A stretch of 55,858 nucleotides of DNA. Origin: Deltaproteobacteria bacterium. GTDB lineage: Bacteria > Desulfobacterota > Syntrophia > Syntrophales > UBA5619. Shown one piece after another: positions 32,523 through 41,897 of this stretch (the first letter of the stretch is position 1; every line of letters begins with the position of its first letter). Position numbers and translations under genes: made by a program. The notes under the pieces are model-generated. The model ran no database searches, was not told the DNA's origin, and saw only the letters and a program-made list of their open reading frames with translations. The DNA lies in assembly GCA_021817825.1 (NCBI GenBank), contig JAKAFS010000013.1, positions 1 to 55,858 of the forward strand. The letters are read 5' to 3'.

Positions 32523-33761
32523 TCAGCGGCCGTCGAGGCCGTAACGGGCCAGCTTCTTGCGCAGTCCTTCGCGGCTCATTCCCAAAAGCCTTGCCGCTTC
32601 GGACTTGTTGCCTTTCACGTTCTGAAGGGTCTTTTCGATGAGTTGCCGTTCCGCATCCTTCACGGAAACCTTCTCCTGCGGCGTCTCCCCGGCCGAGCCC
32701 TCATGCAGTCCCTCCGAGAGATCGGCAGGGCAGATGGTTTCTTCCATCGCCAGGGCCACGGCGCGTTCCATCTCGTTTTCCAGTTCCCGGATATTGCCCG
32801 GCCAGCGGTAATTCTCCAGGAGGCGCAGCGCCTCGGGGGAAAGTCGCATAGGCGGGCAGCCGAGTTTCTTCACCGACTGATCGAGGAAGAACTTGGCGAG
32901 GATGGCGATGTCGCCCTTTCTCTCCCGCAAGGGAGGAACCTGGAGATGGATCACGTTGAGGCGATAGAAGAGGTCTTCCCGGAAGGTCCCCTTGCGCACC
33001 GCCTCCTTGAGGTCCCGGTTCGTGGCGGCGACGATCCGGATGTCCACGGGCGTCGATTTCCTTCCCCCCACCTTGTCGATGAGCCGATCCTCGATGACCC
33101 GGAGGATCTTGGCCTGGCTGGAAAGGGGCATGTCGCCGATTTCGTCGAAAAAGAGGGTTCCGCCGTTGGCCTGCTCGATCTTGCCGATCCGCATCATGAC
33201 GCCGGTGGCTACCCCTTTTTCAATGCCGAAGATTTCGCTTTCGAAGATCGTTTCCGGGATGGCCGAGCAGTTCAGGGCCACAAAGGGCTTTTCGCTGCGG
33301 CCGCTGTTGTAATGGACGGTTTTGGCAATGAGTTCCTTGCCGGTTCCCGTCTCGCCGGTGATCAGGATGTTGACGGGCGTATCGGCCACCTTTTCGACTT
33401 TACGGATCAACTCGCTGATCTGGGGGCTCTTGCCGATGATCCGGATGGGGGAAAAATGGTTCCGCAGGGTCTGCTTGAGCCGGATGTTCTCGTGGGCGAG
33501 CCGCTCCTTGGCGCGGGCCAGATCTGCCTCGGCCAGCTTGAGCTTCTCGATGGTCCCTTCCAGGCCGTATTCCCGCGATTCCACCTGAACCATCATCATC
33601 CCGAAGGATTCGGCCAGTTGGGATACCAGCGGGGGATAGGTGCCTTCCTTGGTCAGTTCGAAGAGCTCCTGTGCATGGCCGTATTTTCCCGCTGAGATCT
33701 CTCGGCAGAGCTGAATCAGGGAAAGCAGCAATTGATCCGTCCGATCCGATTTCGTCTTCAA
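32523..33761 (-). CDS. Sigma-54-dependent transcriptional activator with a GVATGV loop
   Basis: 412 aa. An N-terminal domain (1-100) with L-F-E-L-T-K-E-G-T-Y-P-P and L-A-E-S-F-G-M-M-M-V replaces the usual receiver and ends in a coiled coil. The AAA+ domain has Walker A G-E-T-G-T-G-K-E (136-143) and Walker B F-F-D-E-I-G (205-209). The sigma-54 contact loop, normally G-A-F-T-G-A, is G-V-A-T-G-V (183-188). Sensor II W-P-G-N-I-R-E-L is intact. A Fis-type HTH (about 370-410) ends the protein: N-K-S-E-A-A-R-L-L-G-M-S-R-E-G-L-R-K-K-L. It is convergent with the MacB-like operon. Its targets are unknown; the window has sigma-54-type sites at 13083, 23308 and 27085. Confidence 0.88.
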   Translation of the reverse strand: MKTKSDRTDQLLLSLIQLCREISAGKYGHAQELFELTKEGTYPPLVSQLAESFGMMMVQVESREYGLEGTIEKLKLAEADLARAKERLAHENIRLKQTLRNHFSPIRIIGKSPQISELIRKVEKVADTPVNILITGETGTGKELIAKTVHYNSGRSEKPFVALNCSAIPETIFESEIFGIEKGVATGVMMRIGKIEQANGGTLFFDEIGDMPLSSQAKILRVIEDRLIDKVGGRKSTPVDIRIVAATNRDLKEAVRKGTFREDLFYRLNVIHLQVPPLRERKGDIAILAKFFLDQSVKKLGCPPMRLSPEALRLLENYRWPGNIRELENEMERAVALAMEETICPADLSEGLHEGSAGETPQEKVSVKDAERQLIEKTLQNVKGNKSEAARLLGMSREGLRKKLARYGLDGR

Positions 33762-33919
33762 GGCTTCCTCCGCTCCGGTGGTTTACGTCCCGTTACCAGG
33801 TCCTCTGGTCGCCGGCCAAGAGCCGCAACGGGTGCGCAGCGCTGGAGCCGGGTAGGTGCAGACAGGCGCAACTATAGGGATTTGACCGATGGGTGTCAAG
33901 CAAAAGGAGTGGTTGGGCG

Positions 33920-34327
33920 TTATTCTTCCGACCGGATGCGGGTGCGGAGGGTCTTTTTTTCGGAAATGAGATGCTTCGTCTCCAGGATCTTTTCCTGGGC
34001 GCGGCGGGTGCGACGCCGTTTCTGGCGGCGGATCTTCTCGACCCGCATCTTTTCCGCGGCGACAATCCCCGTTTGGAGTCTTTCGATCCGGTCGAGGAGC
34101 AGACGGCGGGCTAAAAACCGGTTGAGCGTCTGGGAGCGTTCCTGCTGGCATTTGACCGAAAGTCCCGTGGGCAGATGGACGAGATGAACGCAGGAAGAAG
34201 TTTTGTTGACTTTTTGTCCGCCGGGCCCGGAGGAACGGACGAAGGTCTCGCGGAAGTCCTCTTCCCGGACGCCGAGGCGTTCCATCCTTTTTCGGAGCGC
34301 CGTTTCTTTTTCCTGAGAAATGATCAT
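33920..34327 (-). CDS. RF-1-domain (GGQ) peptidyl-tRNA hydrolase-like protein
   Basis: 135 aa. [18 protein letters not shown] is the catalytic GGQ loop of class I release factors (residues about 30-47). [14 protein letters not shown] follows. The basic C-terminal tail ([12 protein letters not shown]) resembles ArfB/ICT1-type rescue factors, which insert it in the empty mRNA channel. It has no codon-recognition domains, so a rescue or non-canonical termination role is likely. A 45-base gap separates it from the ACT gene. Confidence 0.85.
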   Translation of the reverse strand: MIISQEKETALRKRMERLGVREEDFRETFVRSSGPGGQKVNKTSSCVHLVHLPTGLSVKCQQERSQTLNRFLARRLLLDRIERLQTGIVAAEKMRVEKIRRQKRRRTRRAQEKILETKHLISEKKTLRTRIRSEE

Positions 34328-34372
34328 CTCTTGCAGGACCGAAGGGGCGTTGGACGGGACCGCTCGGAGCCC

Positions 34373-34801
34373 TTAGAGGGAATAGATCTCATCGCCGATC
34401 AGGTGAATCCAGTTCTGCTGGAGGATCTCCCTGGCCCGGTCGATTTGGTCCACGCCGAGGATCACGATCGTTTCCTCGCCGATGCGGTTGATCGTCGTAT
34501 AGATATAAAGGAGGTTGATCTCGGCCTTGGACAGAGGTTTCAGGATCGCGTTCATGCCGCCGGGATGAAGCGGCACCTCGGCGGCGAGCACCGGCGTGAG
34601 TTCGTAATTGAATCCGAAACTCTCCAGGATCGTCGCCGCCCTTTCCGGATCGTTGACCACCATTCGTACGGTGCTGGTTTCCGCCGTGCTGGCCGACAGA
34701 AGCGCCTTGGCCGTGATGTCTTCCTTGTCGAGGATGCCCGTGAGTCTGGCCAGGGTGCCCGGGACGTTGCCCAGCAGGACGGAGATTTGCTTGACTGACA
34801 T
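34373..34801 (-). CDS. Tandem ACT-domain protein of the oxidoreductase operon
   Basis: 142 aa from ATG 34801, one base after the gamma-subunit gene. The start is M-S-V-K-Q-I-S-V-L-L-G-N-V-P-G-T-L-A-R-L-T, a classic ACT beginning. A second ACT unit begins near residue 70 (V-P-L-H-P-G-G-M-N-A-I). ACT domains bind amino acids and give feedback. Its position after the 2-oxoacid oxidoreductase subunits implies sensing of branched-chain or aromatic amino acids. Free-standing ACT proteins are found with such oxidoreductases and with phenylacetate-CoA ligases in anaerobes (prior knowledge). Confidence 0.85.
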   Translation of the reverse strand: MSVKQISVLLGNVPGTLARLTGILDKEDITAKALLSASTAETSTVRMVVNDPERAATILESFGFNYELTPVLAAEVPLHPGGMNAILKPLSKAEINLLYIYTTINRIGEETIVILGVDQIDRAREILQQNWIHLIGDEIYSL

Positions 34802-34802
34802 G

Positions 34803-35348
34803 TTAGATCGACGCCTCCGTGAATTCATAACCGGCCGCAAAGGCCTTGTGGTTGAGTTCGATAATCGCCTTCTTTTTGCTTCCCATGACCTCTTGCATGC
34901 TGTTCAGATAGACGTCGGGCGGAATGAGGCCGGTTTTCTTCAGAAAGACGCCCATCATGACCGTGTTCGCCGCCCGGGAGTTTCCCAATGCTCCGGCCAT
35001 ATCCGACGAAGGGATCTTGATGATCTGCACATCGTGCCGCGTCGATTCGACGGCAATGATCGACGAGTTCAGGAAAAGCGAGCCGCCCGAGGCGACGCGG
35101 TTCTGAAAGGAGGAGAGCGAGGGGGTGTTCAGGACGATCAGGTTGTCCGGTTCCGAGGCGATGGGCGAGGCGATGTCGTCGTCCGATACGGCGACGGTAC
35201 AGTTGGCCGTCCCTCCCCGCATTTCCGCCCCGTAGGCCGGAAGATAGGTCACATTGTAGCCGGCGCTCATCGCCCCGTGGGCCAGGGTATAACCCATCAT
35301 CAGCACCCCTTGACCGCCGAAGCCGGCGAAAATGGTCTTGACTATCAT
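34803..35348 (-). CDS. 2-Oxoacid:ferredoxin oxidoreductase, gamma subunit
   Basis: 181 aa from ATG 35348; the much longer open frame upstream is an antisense-free overlap with the beta gene. F-A-G-F-G-G-Q-G-V-L-M-M-G is the gamma-subunit glycine loop. Y-L-P-A-Y-G-A-E-M-R-G-G-T-A-N-C-T-V follows, as in VorC/KorC. With alpha, beta and delta it decarboxylates a 2-oxoacid to an acyl-CoA and reduces ferredoxin. The beta gene ends five bases upstream, and the ACT gene starts one base downstream. Confidence 0.9.
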   Translation of the reverse strand: MIVKTIFAGFGGQGVLMMGYTLAHGAMSAGYNVTYLPAYGAEMRGGTANCTVAVSDDDIASPIASEPDNLIVLNTPSLSSFQNRVASGGSLFLNSSIIAVESTRHDVQIIKIPSSDMAGALGNSRAANTVMMGVFLKKTGLIPPDVYLNSMQEVMGSKKKAIIELNHKAFAAGYEFTEASI

Positions 35349-35353
35349 GGCGC

Positions 35354-36115
<762 letters not shown>

Positions 36116-36175
36116 TTTTTCCGTCCTTATCGCTTTCCGTCGCCGTTGTGGCTCTACGCCGGTTGCGGGCCGCGG

Positions 36176-37252
36176 TTAGTAGTTTTCGGTGATCCCCTGT
36201 TTGCGATCGTACTGGCGCATGACCACATTGGACAACTCGGCCGGGGTCGATACGATTCCGCCGGGCCGGCCGTGAAAACCGATTCGGGCGCAGCCCTGGA
36301 TGGCGAGGCGCACATCCTCCAGCATCTGGCCGGTGCTCAGTTCGAAGACCAGGAAGTTTTCCACCCGCTGGGCCAGTTCCCGCAGTTCGTTCGTCGGAAA
36401 GGGCCACAGGGTGATGGGCCTAAACAGGCCGACCTTCAGCCCCGCTTCCCTCAGCCGCTTGATGGCCCCTTTGGCAATCCGGGCGCCCGTTCCATAGGCG
36501 ACCAGGATCAGCTCCGCATCTTCGGTTCGGAATTGCTCGCAACGCGTCTCGTTCCGGGCAATGACCTGATATTTGCGGTCCAGCGTCCAGTTGTGTTCCT
36601 CCATCTCCAGGGCATCGAGGATCAGACCGCGGATGAACTTGCTCTTGCCGGCGCCGGCCCCCCTCAGCATGAGGCTTTCCGGATAGACGCGCGGTTTGGG
36701 CTCCTTGAAGACCACCGGCTCCATCATCTGCCCCATCATCCCGTCGGCCAGGATCATGACCGGCGACCGGTAACGGTCGGCCAGATCGAAGGCGTCCATG
36801 GTCAAGTCGGCCAGTTCCTGGGAGGTGTCCGGCCCCAGGACGATCACCCGGTAGTCCCCATGGCCGCCGCCCCGGGTGGCCTGAAAGTAGTCCCCCTGTG
36901 AGGGGGCGATGTTTCCCAGGCCGGGTCCGCCCCGCATCATATTGACGATGACGGCCGGAAGCTGGCAGGCCGCCAGGGAGGAGATGCCCTCCTGCTTGAG
37001 GGAGATTCCGGGACTGGACGAGGAGGTCATGGACCTGGTGCCGGTGGCGCTGGCCCCGATCACCATGTGGATGGCCGCGACCTCGCTTTCCGACTGGACG
37101 AAAACGCCGCCTTCCACCTGACGCAGCCGTTCGGACATATACTCCGGGATCTCGTTCTGCGGCGTGATGGGATAGCCGGCATAGAAACGGCAGCCCGCCC
37201 GGACCGCAGCCTCTGCGATCACCTTGTTGCCCTGCATCAATACTTTAGTCAC
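36176..37252 (-). CDS. 2-Oxoacid:ferredoxin oxidoreductase, alpha subunit (VorB-like)
   Basis: 358 aa. G-N-K-V-I-A-E-A-A-V-R-A-G-C-R-F-Y-A-G-Y-P-I-T-P-Q-N-E-I is the alpha-subunit N-terminus. E-S-E-V-A-A-I-H-M-V-I-G-A-S follows. It resembles VorB (3-methyl-2-oxobutanoate) and KorA; the substrate cannot be separated by eye. It overlaps the ferredoxin gene by eight bases. With the ACT protein in the operon, a branched-chain 2-oxoacid is the likeliest substrate (inference). Confidence 0.9.
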   Translation of the reverse strand: MTKVLMQGNKVIAEAAVRAGCRFYAGYPITPQNEIPEYMSERLRQVEGGVFVQSESEVAAIHMVIGASATGTRSMTSSSSPGISLKQEGISSLAACQLPAVIVNMMRGGPGLGNIAPSQGDYFQATRGGGHGDYRVIVLGPDTSQELADLTMDAFDLADRYRSPVMILADGMMGQMMEPVVFKEPKPRVYPESLMLRGAGAGKSKFIRGLILDALEMEEHNWTLDRKYQVIARNETRCEQFRTEDAELILVAYGTGARIAKGAIKRLREAGLKVGLFRPITLWPFPTNELRELAQRVENFLVFELSTGQMLEDVRLAIQGCARIGFHGRPGGIVSTPAELSNVVMRQYDRKQGITENY

Positions 37253-37457
37253 GGTAAACCTCGATAGCGATATCGGGACAGGTGGTGGCGCATAGGGCGC
37301 AGCCCGTGCACTTTCCTGCCTCGTCCTGGAAACAGACGGGACGGTATCCGCGGGAATTGTACTCTCCGGAAGGGGAGATCAGCCCCTGCTTGCAGGCCTG
37401 AATGCAGAGGTGGCATTCCTTGCAGATTTCCTTGTCGATGGTGATATATCCCTTCAA
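37245..37457 (-). CDS. 2-Oxoacid:ferredoxin oxidoreductase, delta subunit (2x[4Fe-4S] ferredoxin)
   Basis: 70 aa. C-K-E-C-H-L-C-I-Q-A-C and C-T-G-C-A-L-C-A-T-T-C-P-D are two cluster motifs of the C-x2-C-x2-C-x3-C type. A 20-residue loop between them is typical of VorD/KorD. First gene of the operon delta-alpha-beta-gamma-ACT. AAGGAG precedes the ATG by seven bases or so. The 160 bases upstream separate it from the NusG-like gene and hold hairpins. Confidence 0.93.
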   Translation of the reverse strand: MKGYITIDKEICKECHLCIQACKQGLISPSGEYNSRGYRPVCFQDEAGKCTGCALCATTCPDIAIEVYRD

Positions 37458-37539
37458 TGGTGTTTTCTCCTTAACACAGCGAATTGATTAGCGATCTTGA
37501 AAAACACGCCCTTCGCTGGCGCTTGCCTGCGCCGGTTGC

Positions 37540-37561
37540 AAAAACGGCCGTTCCCGGGCCG
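37540..37561 (-). terminator. Terminator-like hairpin between the NusG-like gene and the oxidoreductase operon
   Basis: On the minus strand, CGGCC-cgggaac-GGCCG is followed directly by TTTTT. A second small hairpin (GGCGC/GCGCC, about 37519-37533) lies just downstream and is followed by GTGTTTTT. If transcription starts upstream of the NusG-like gene, these would have to be passed for the oxidoreductase genes to be expressed. Stem strength is moderate. Confidence 0.4.
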
Positions 37562-37616
37562 AAGGGGCTTTTTTTACGCATATCTTTTAGAAAGTCAAGG
37601 TGAAATTGAAACCCGA

Positions 37617-38120
37617 TCAGAGCCTTGCGATCTGAAAGCCTTCCAGTTTGATGGAGATGGAGCGCTGGAGAAGCTCGACGGCAATGACGAAGAGTTCCTT
37701 CTCGTAATCGGTCTTGAGGACCATTCCCTCGACGCCTTTGAAGGGGCCGTCGATGATCCGGGCCGGTTCGCCGACTTTCGGATACTGGAACTGCTGCACC
37801 TCCACCTTCGAATGGATGATCCGCTGAATGGCGTCGATCCGGTGGTCGGGGATCGGGATCGGTTCGGCGCCGGGGGATTTTCCCAAGATGTGCACGACGC
37901 CGAAGGTCTTCAGAACGTCCACTTTGATGCTGTTGTCCAGCGCGGCGAGTTCGACGAAGAGATAACCGGGAAACATGGGGATGAGGATCTTCTTGCGGCG
38001 GTCTTTCCGCTTGCTCCAAACCTCCATCTTGGGTAGAAAGGCATGGTAAGCCTTCTGCGTCAGGCCGAGTTGGACCCGGTCTTCGTGACGGCTGCGCGTA
38101 TGGACGGCGTACCAGGACAT
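37617..38120 (-). CDS. NusG-paralogue (RfaH/UpxY-like) transcription elongation factor
   Basis: 167 aa from ATG 38120 (AAGGAAC at good spacing). W-Y-A-V-H-T-R-S-R-H-E-D-R-V begins the NGN domain that binds RNA polymerase. I-P-M-F-P-G-Y-L-F-V-E-L is its second signature. The KOW motif is V-G-E-P-A-R-I-I-D-G-P-F-K-G-V-E-G. It is not the housekeeping nusG, which would sit with secE and rplK. Specialised paralogues of this kind usually prevent termination in a particular operon downstream or a polysaccharide locus. Here the nearest co-directional operon is the 2-oxoacid oxidoreductase, after hairpins. rmlA/rmlC-like genes 3 kb away are on the other strand. Confidence 0.85.
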   Translation of the reverse strand: MSWYAVHTRSRHEDRVQLGLTQKAYHAFLPKMEVWSKRKDRRKKILIPMFPGYLFVELAALDNSIKVDVLKTFGVVHILGKSPGAEPIPIPDHRIDAIQRIIHSKVEVQQFQYPKVGEPARIIDGPFKGVEGMVLKTDYEKELFVIAVELLQRSISIKLEGFQIARL

Positions 38121-38227
38121 AAAGTTCCTTTGCTTCGGGAATGAGGCGGCGCGCATCTTCCGCTGGCGTTTCGCCTCTGGCGCAGGATTTATAACATCGG
38201 GTCGAATTTATCAATGGGTAATTGGCA

Positions 38228-39868
38228 ATGAGATACAGAATCAATGGCATTGCGCTGGCGCTGGGAGAGGGGGAAGCCCTCCTGCCCCTGCGGGTGGCTT
38301 CACTGCTCGGTCTGCCGAAAGGAGCGGCGACGGACCTACAGGTGATGAGAAGGTCGCTCGATGCCCGGCGCGCCCGTCCGCCCCGCTTTATCTACCAGGT
38401 GAGCATCGGGCTTCCGGACGGCATCCCCTTTGTCGTGAATGCATCGACAGGAGTGACGGTCACAGAGGAACCCCGCCAGGAAGAAGAGGCAAGTCCAGGG
38501 CCTTTGCGAACCGGTGCCGCACCGCCGGCAGAGCGGCCGGTCGTCGTCGGCTGCGGACCGGCGGGACTGTTTGCCGCCCTGACCCTGGCCCTGAAGGGAA
38601 TGCCTCCGCTCCTGCTGGAACGGGGGAAAAAGGTGTCCGAACGGATTGTCGATGTCCAGACCTTTTGGGAAAAGGGGCGCCTGAATCCCGAAAGCCACGT
38701 CCATTTCGGAGAAGGCGGAGCGGGGACCTTTTCGGACGGCAAGCTGACCAGCCGGGTCAAGAATCCCTACACGGCCTGGGTCAAAAGGGTCATGGCCGAC
38801 ATGGGGGCGCCTGCGGAAATCATGGTGGAAGCCCATGCCCATATCGGCACCGACCGTTTGCGGGCCGTCGTGGTGAACCTGCGCAACCGGCTGATCGAGC
38901 TGGGCGGCGAGGTCCGCTTCGAGGCGAAGATGACCGATCTTTGCGTCCGGGACGGGAGAGTCGCGGCCGTCGTCGTCAACGGCGCCGAGGAGATCCGGAC
39001 CTCCCACCTGGCGCTGGCGATCGGTCAGTCAGCCGACGACACTTACCGTCAATTGGCCGCAAGCGGGGTGGCGCTGGCCGCCAAGCCCTTTGCCGTGGGC
39101 CTGCGCGTCGAGCATCCCCAGGAGGCGATCAACCGCATCCAGTACGGGCAGTGGGCCGGCCATCGGGATCTGCCGCCGGCAGACTATTTTTTGACCGCCA
39201 AGGCCGCCCAGGACCGCTCCGTTTATTCCTTCTGCATGTGTCCGGGCGGGCAGGTCATCGGGTGCAGCGCCGAGGCGGGGGGCGTCGTCACCAACGGGAT
39301 GAGTTGTTTCCGCAGGGACAGCCCCTATGCCAACAGCGCCCTGGTCGTCAATGTCCGGGCGGAGGATCTGGCGGAGGGCGGTCCCTTGGCGGGTCTTGAC
39401 TTCCGGAGGCGGATCGAAGCGCGGGCCTTTGCCGCCGGGGGCGGCGACTATTTTGCCCCGGCGCAGCGGCTGACCGATTTTCTGACCGGCCGGACGGGGG
39501 CGTCCCTCGGGAGATGCAGTTTTCTGCCCGGCGTCCGGGAGACGGACTTGCGGGAGGTGCTGCCCTCCTTTATAGGCGTCGCTCTGCAAGAGGGGGTGAA
39601 GGCTTTCGGGCGGAAGATGCCCGGTTTTGTCACCGACGAGGCGCTGTTGATCGGCGTGGAAACCCGGACCTCGTCGCCGGTCCGCATTCTCCGGGACGAG
39701 GAGGGCCAGAACCCGGCCGTCGGGGGTCTCTTCCCCTGCGGCGAAGGGGCGGGCTACGCCGGGGGGATCATCAGTTCCGCTCTGGACGGCATCCGGGCGG
39801 CGGAGCGGCTGGCAGAAGCTTTCAGCCCCGCCGGGCATCGAGGATCAAATCGTCGCCCCGGCGAATGA
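38228..39868 (+). CDS. FAD/NAD(P)-dependent oxidoreductase (COG2509-like)
   Basis: 546 aa from ATG 38228 (an upstream TTG is in frame). An N-terminal 80-residue domain (M-R-Y-R-I-N-G-I-A-L) precedes the dinucleotide-binding V-V-V-G-C-G-P-A-G-L-F-A-A (about 105-117). L-L-E-R-G-K-K-V-S-E-R follows, then H-F-G-E-G-G-A-G-T-F-S-D-G-K-L-T-S-R, the family signature. The C-terminal G-E-G-A-G-Y-A-G-G-I-I-S-S-A-L-D-G-I-R-A-A closes the FAD site. The family is uncharacterised or loosely named a dehydrogenase. It overlaps the convergent ribD gene by 47 bases. Confidence 0.88.
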   Translation: MRYRINGIALALGEGEALLPLRVASLLGLPKGAATDLQVMRRSLDARRARPPRFIYQVSIGLPDGIPFVVNASTGVTVTEEPRQEEEASPGPLRTGAAPPAERPVVVGCGPAGLFAALTLALKGMPPLLLERGKKVSERIVDVQTFWEKGRLNPESHVHFGEGGAGTFSDGKLTSRVKNPYTAWVKRVMADMGAPAEIMVEAHAHIGTDRLRAVVVNLRNRLIELGGEVRFEAKMTDLCVRDGRVAAVVVNGAEEIRTSHLALAIGQSADDTYRQLAASGVALAAKPFAVGLRVEHPQEAINRIQYGQWAGHRDLPPADYFLTAKAAQDRSVYSFCMCPGGQVIGCSAEAGGVVTNGMSCFRRDSPYANSALVVNVRAEDLAEGGPLAGLDFRRRIEARAFAAGGGDYFAPAQRLTDFLTGRTGASLGRCSFLPGVRETDLREVLPSFIGVALQEGVKAFGRKMPGFVTDEALLIGVETRTSSPVRILRDEEGQNPAVGGLFPCGEGAGYAGGIISSALDGIRAAERLAEAFSPAGHRGSNRRPGE

Positions 39869-40931
39869 TGCGCTGAAAAGGGAAGGGAAGGGCGGCATCC
39901 ATGCGCCGGATTCCCAGATCGCCGACGGCGTTGATCCCTGCTCCCACGATCTTGGGGGCGAGAACGACGATCAGGCGATCGACGAGGTTTTCCTTCAAAA
40001 ACGACGTGGCGACCGCTGCGCCTCCCTCGACGAGGAGCGAGGAGATTTCCCTCTTTCCCAGAAGGGCGAGCAATTCCGGAAGGTCGATGCGGTCCGCGCC
40101 CTTCCTGCCGATTTCCAATACCTCGATCCCCCGGGCCTCGAAAAGAAGACGTTTTTCCTTTTCCACGCCGCAGGCGGCCGCGACGATCGTCCGGGCCTTC
40201 GGGTTGGGGGCAAAGATCCGCGCCTCGGGCGAGGTCCGCAGATGGGAGTCGAGGACGATCCGGAGGGGATTCTTGCCCCGAACGAGCCGGCAGGTCAGCT
40301 CGGGGTCGTCGGCAAGGACGGTCTGCGCCCCGACCAGGATCGCATCGTGGACCCGCCGCAGGCCGTGGGCAAATTTCAGGGACGCGGGCGAGCTGACCCA
40401 ACGCGAATGGCCGGTGGTCGTGGCGATCCGTCCGTCCAGGGTCTGGGCGAACTTTAAGGTCACGAAGGGAAGGCCGGTGCGGATGTACTTGAAGAAGACC
40501 TCGTTGAGCGTCAGGCATTCCTTTTCGAGCACGCCGGTCCGCGTTTCGATCCCCTGATTGCGGAGCGCGGCAATCCCTCTGCCGGCAACCAGGGGGTTGG
40601 GATCGGTGGTTCCGATCACCACCCGGCTCGGCCGACAGGCAAGGAGGGCCTCGACGCAAGGGGGGGTCCGGCCGTGATGACTACAGGGTTCGAGGGTGAC
40701 GTAGAAGGTCGCCTCGGCGAGCGATTCCGTGGCGCTGGCGATGGCGTTGATCTCGGCGTGGTTTTCTCCGCAGCGGTGGTGATAGCCTTCGCCGATGATC
40801 CGTCCGTTTCTTGCGATCACGGCGCCGACCATGGGGTTGGGGCTGACGTGTCCTTCCCCTTTCCGGGCCAATCGAAGCGCCCGGCGCATGAAATACTCAT
40901 CGGTTAAAAGGTTCTTCGTCTCGCCGATCAT
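39822..40931 (-). CDS. ribD: Bifunctional riboflavin deaminase/reductase
   Basis: 369 aa. The N-terminal deaminase has H-A-E-I-N-A-I and P-C-S-H-H-G-R-T-P-P-C, the zinc ligands (about residues 58 and 82-92). The C-terminal reductase begins near 155 (P-F-V-T-L-K-F-A-Q-T-L-D-G-R-I-A) with G-A-Q-T-V-L-A-D-D-P-E-L-T and L-L-V-E-G-G-A. It carries out the second and third steps of riboflavin synthesis. ribE, ribBA and ribH are not in the window, so the gene stands alone. No FMN riboswitch is visible in the 210-base upstream gap. Confidence 0.93.
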   Translation of the reverse strand: MIGETKNLLTDEYFMRRALRLARKGEGHVSPNPMVGAVIARNGRIIGEGYHHRCGENHAEINAIASATESLAEATFYVTLEPCSHHGRTPPCVEALLACRPSRVVIGTTDPNPLVAGRGIAALRNQGIETRTGVLEKECLTLNEVFFKYIRTGLPFVTLKFAQTLDGRIATTTGHSRWVSSPASLKFAHGLRRVHDAILVGAQTVLADDPELTCRLVRGKNPLRIVLDSHLRTSPEARIFAPNPKARTIVAAACGVEKEKRLLFEARGIEVLEIGRKGADRIDLPELLALLGKREISSLLVEGGAAVATSFLKENLVDRLIVVLAPKIVGAGINAVGDLGIRRMDAALPFPFQRIIRRGDDLILDARRG

Positions 40932-41141
40932 GATCCGCTCTCCTGCACCTTTACATGGTGGTCGCCCTGCGACCGGTCCCTTATGTAGCCCACAGAGGCC
41001 AGGAAGTAAACGGTTTTTTCTTTATCGAAAGGGCGGCGGCTCCGGCGGCGATGAACGGCCCGACGGGGTTTTCCTGTTGTGGCCTTTGGGATAAATGTGC
41101 TATGAATGCCCCGCCGGTCGCCGGCCGAAAGGAGAAAAGCT

Positions 41142-41870
41142 ATGAAGGGCGTTGTCTTAGCAGGAGGTCTGGGGTCGCGGATGTACCCCCTGACCAAGGT
41201 GACCAACAAGCATCTGCTGCCGATCTACAACCAACCGATGATCTATTATCCCATCCAGACCCTGGTGAATGCCGGGATCGACGAGATCCTGATCGTGACC
41301 GGCGGAAACAGCGCCGGCGATTTTCTCCGCCTCTTGGGAAACGGAAAGGAATTCGGCCTGCGGCATATCAACTATACCTATCAGGAGGGCGAAGGAGGGA
41401 TTGCCGCCGCCCTGAGCCTGGCCGAGTATTTTGCGGACGGGGACAAGATCGTCGTCATCCTCGGCGACAATATCATCGAAGGGAATATCCGCGGGGCCGT
41501 CGATGCCTTCCGGGCCCAGAAAGACGGGGCCCGCATCCTTTTAAAGGAAGTGGCCGATCCCCAGCGTTTCGGCGTTCCAGCGTTCGAAGGGAAAAAGATT
41601 GTCCGGATCGACGAGAAGCCGTCCGCTCCTGCGTCCGACTATGCGGTGATCGGGATCTACATGTACGATCACCGGGTCTTCGATTTCATCAAGACCCTGA
41701 AGCCTTCGGAACGGGGGGAACTGGAGATCACCGACGTGAACAACTTCTACATCCGGGAAGGGAAGATCTCCTGGGATCTCCTGGAGGGGTGGTGGACCGA
41801 CGCGGGGACCTTCGATTCCCTCCAGTATGCCGGAAACATGGTGGCCAAGACCGGGGCCAATAAGCTCTGA
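41142..41870 (+). CDS. Sugar-1-phosphate nucleotidyltransferase (RmlA-like)
   Basis: 242 aa from ATG 41142 (GGAG nine bases upstream). G-V-V-L-A-G-G-L-G-S-R-M-Y-P-L-T and K-H-L-L-P-I-Y are the nucleotide-binding signatures. L-G-D-N-I-I-E is the metal site. E-I-T-D-V-N-N-F-Y and W-W-T-D-A-G-T-F-D-S-L complete the family. It is shorter than canonical RmlA (about 290 aa), so glucose-1-phosphate thymidylyltransferase of the short type is likely. It is followed after 27 bases by an RmlC-like gene. rmlB and rmlD are not in the window. Confidence 0.88.
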   Translation: MKGVVLAGGLGSRMYPLTKVTNKHLLPIYNQPMIYYPIQTLVNAGIDEILIVTGGNSAGDFLRLLGNGKEFGLRHINYTYQEGEGGIAAALSLAEYFADGDKIVVILGDNIIEGNIRGAVDAFRAQKDGARILLKEVADPQRFGVPAFEGKKIVRIDEKPSAPASDYAVIGIYMYDHRVFDFIKTLKPSERGELEITDVNNFYIREGKISWDLLEGWWTDAGTFDSLQYAGNMVAKTGANKL

Positions 41871-41897
41871 ACAGGTCCCAAAGGGGGAGACGAAGCT

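Noticed and set aside
40932-41141. FMN riboswitch upstream of ribD
   Set aside because: None of the conserved RFN element blocks can be found; only a short GGTCGC/GCGACC hairpin.
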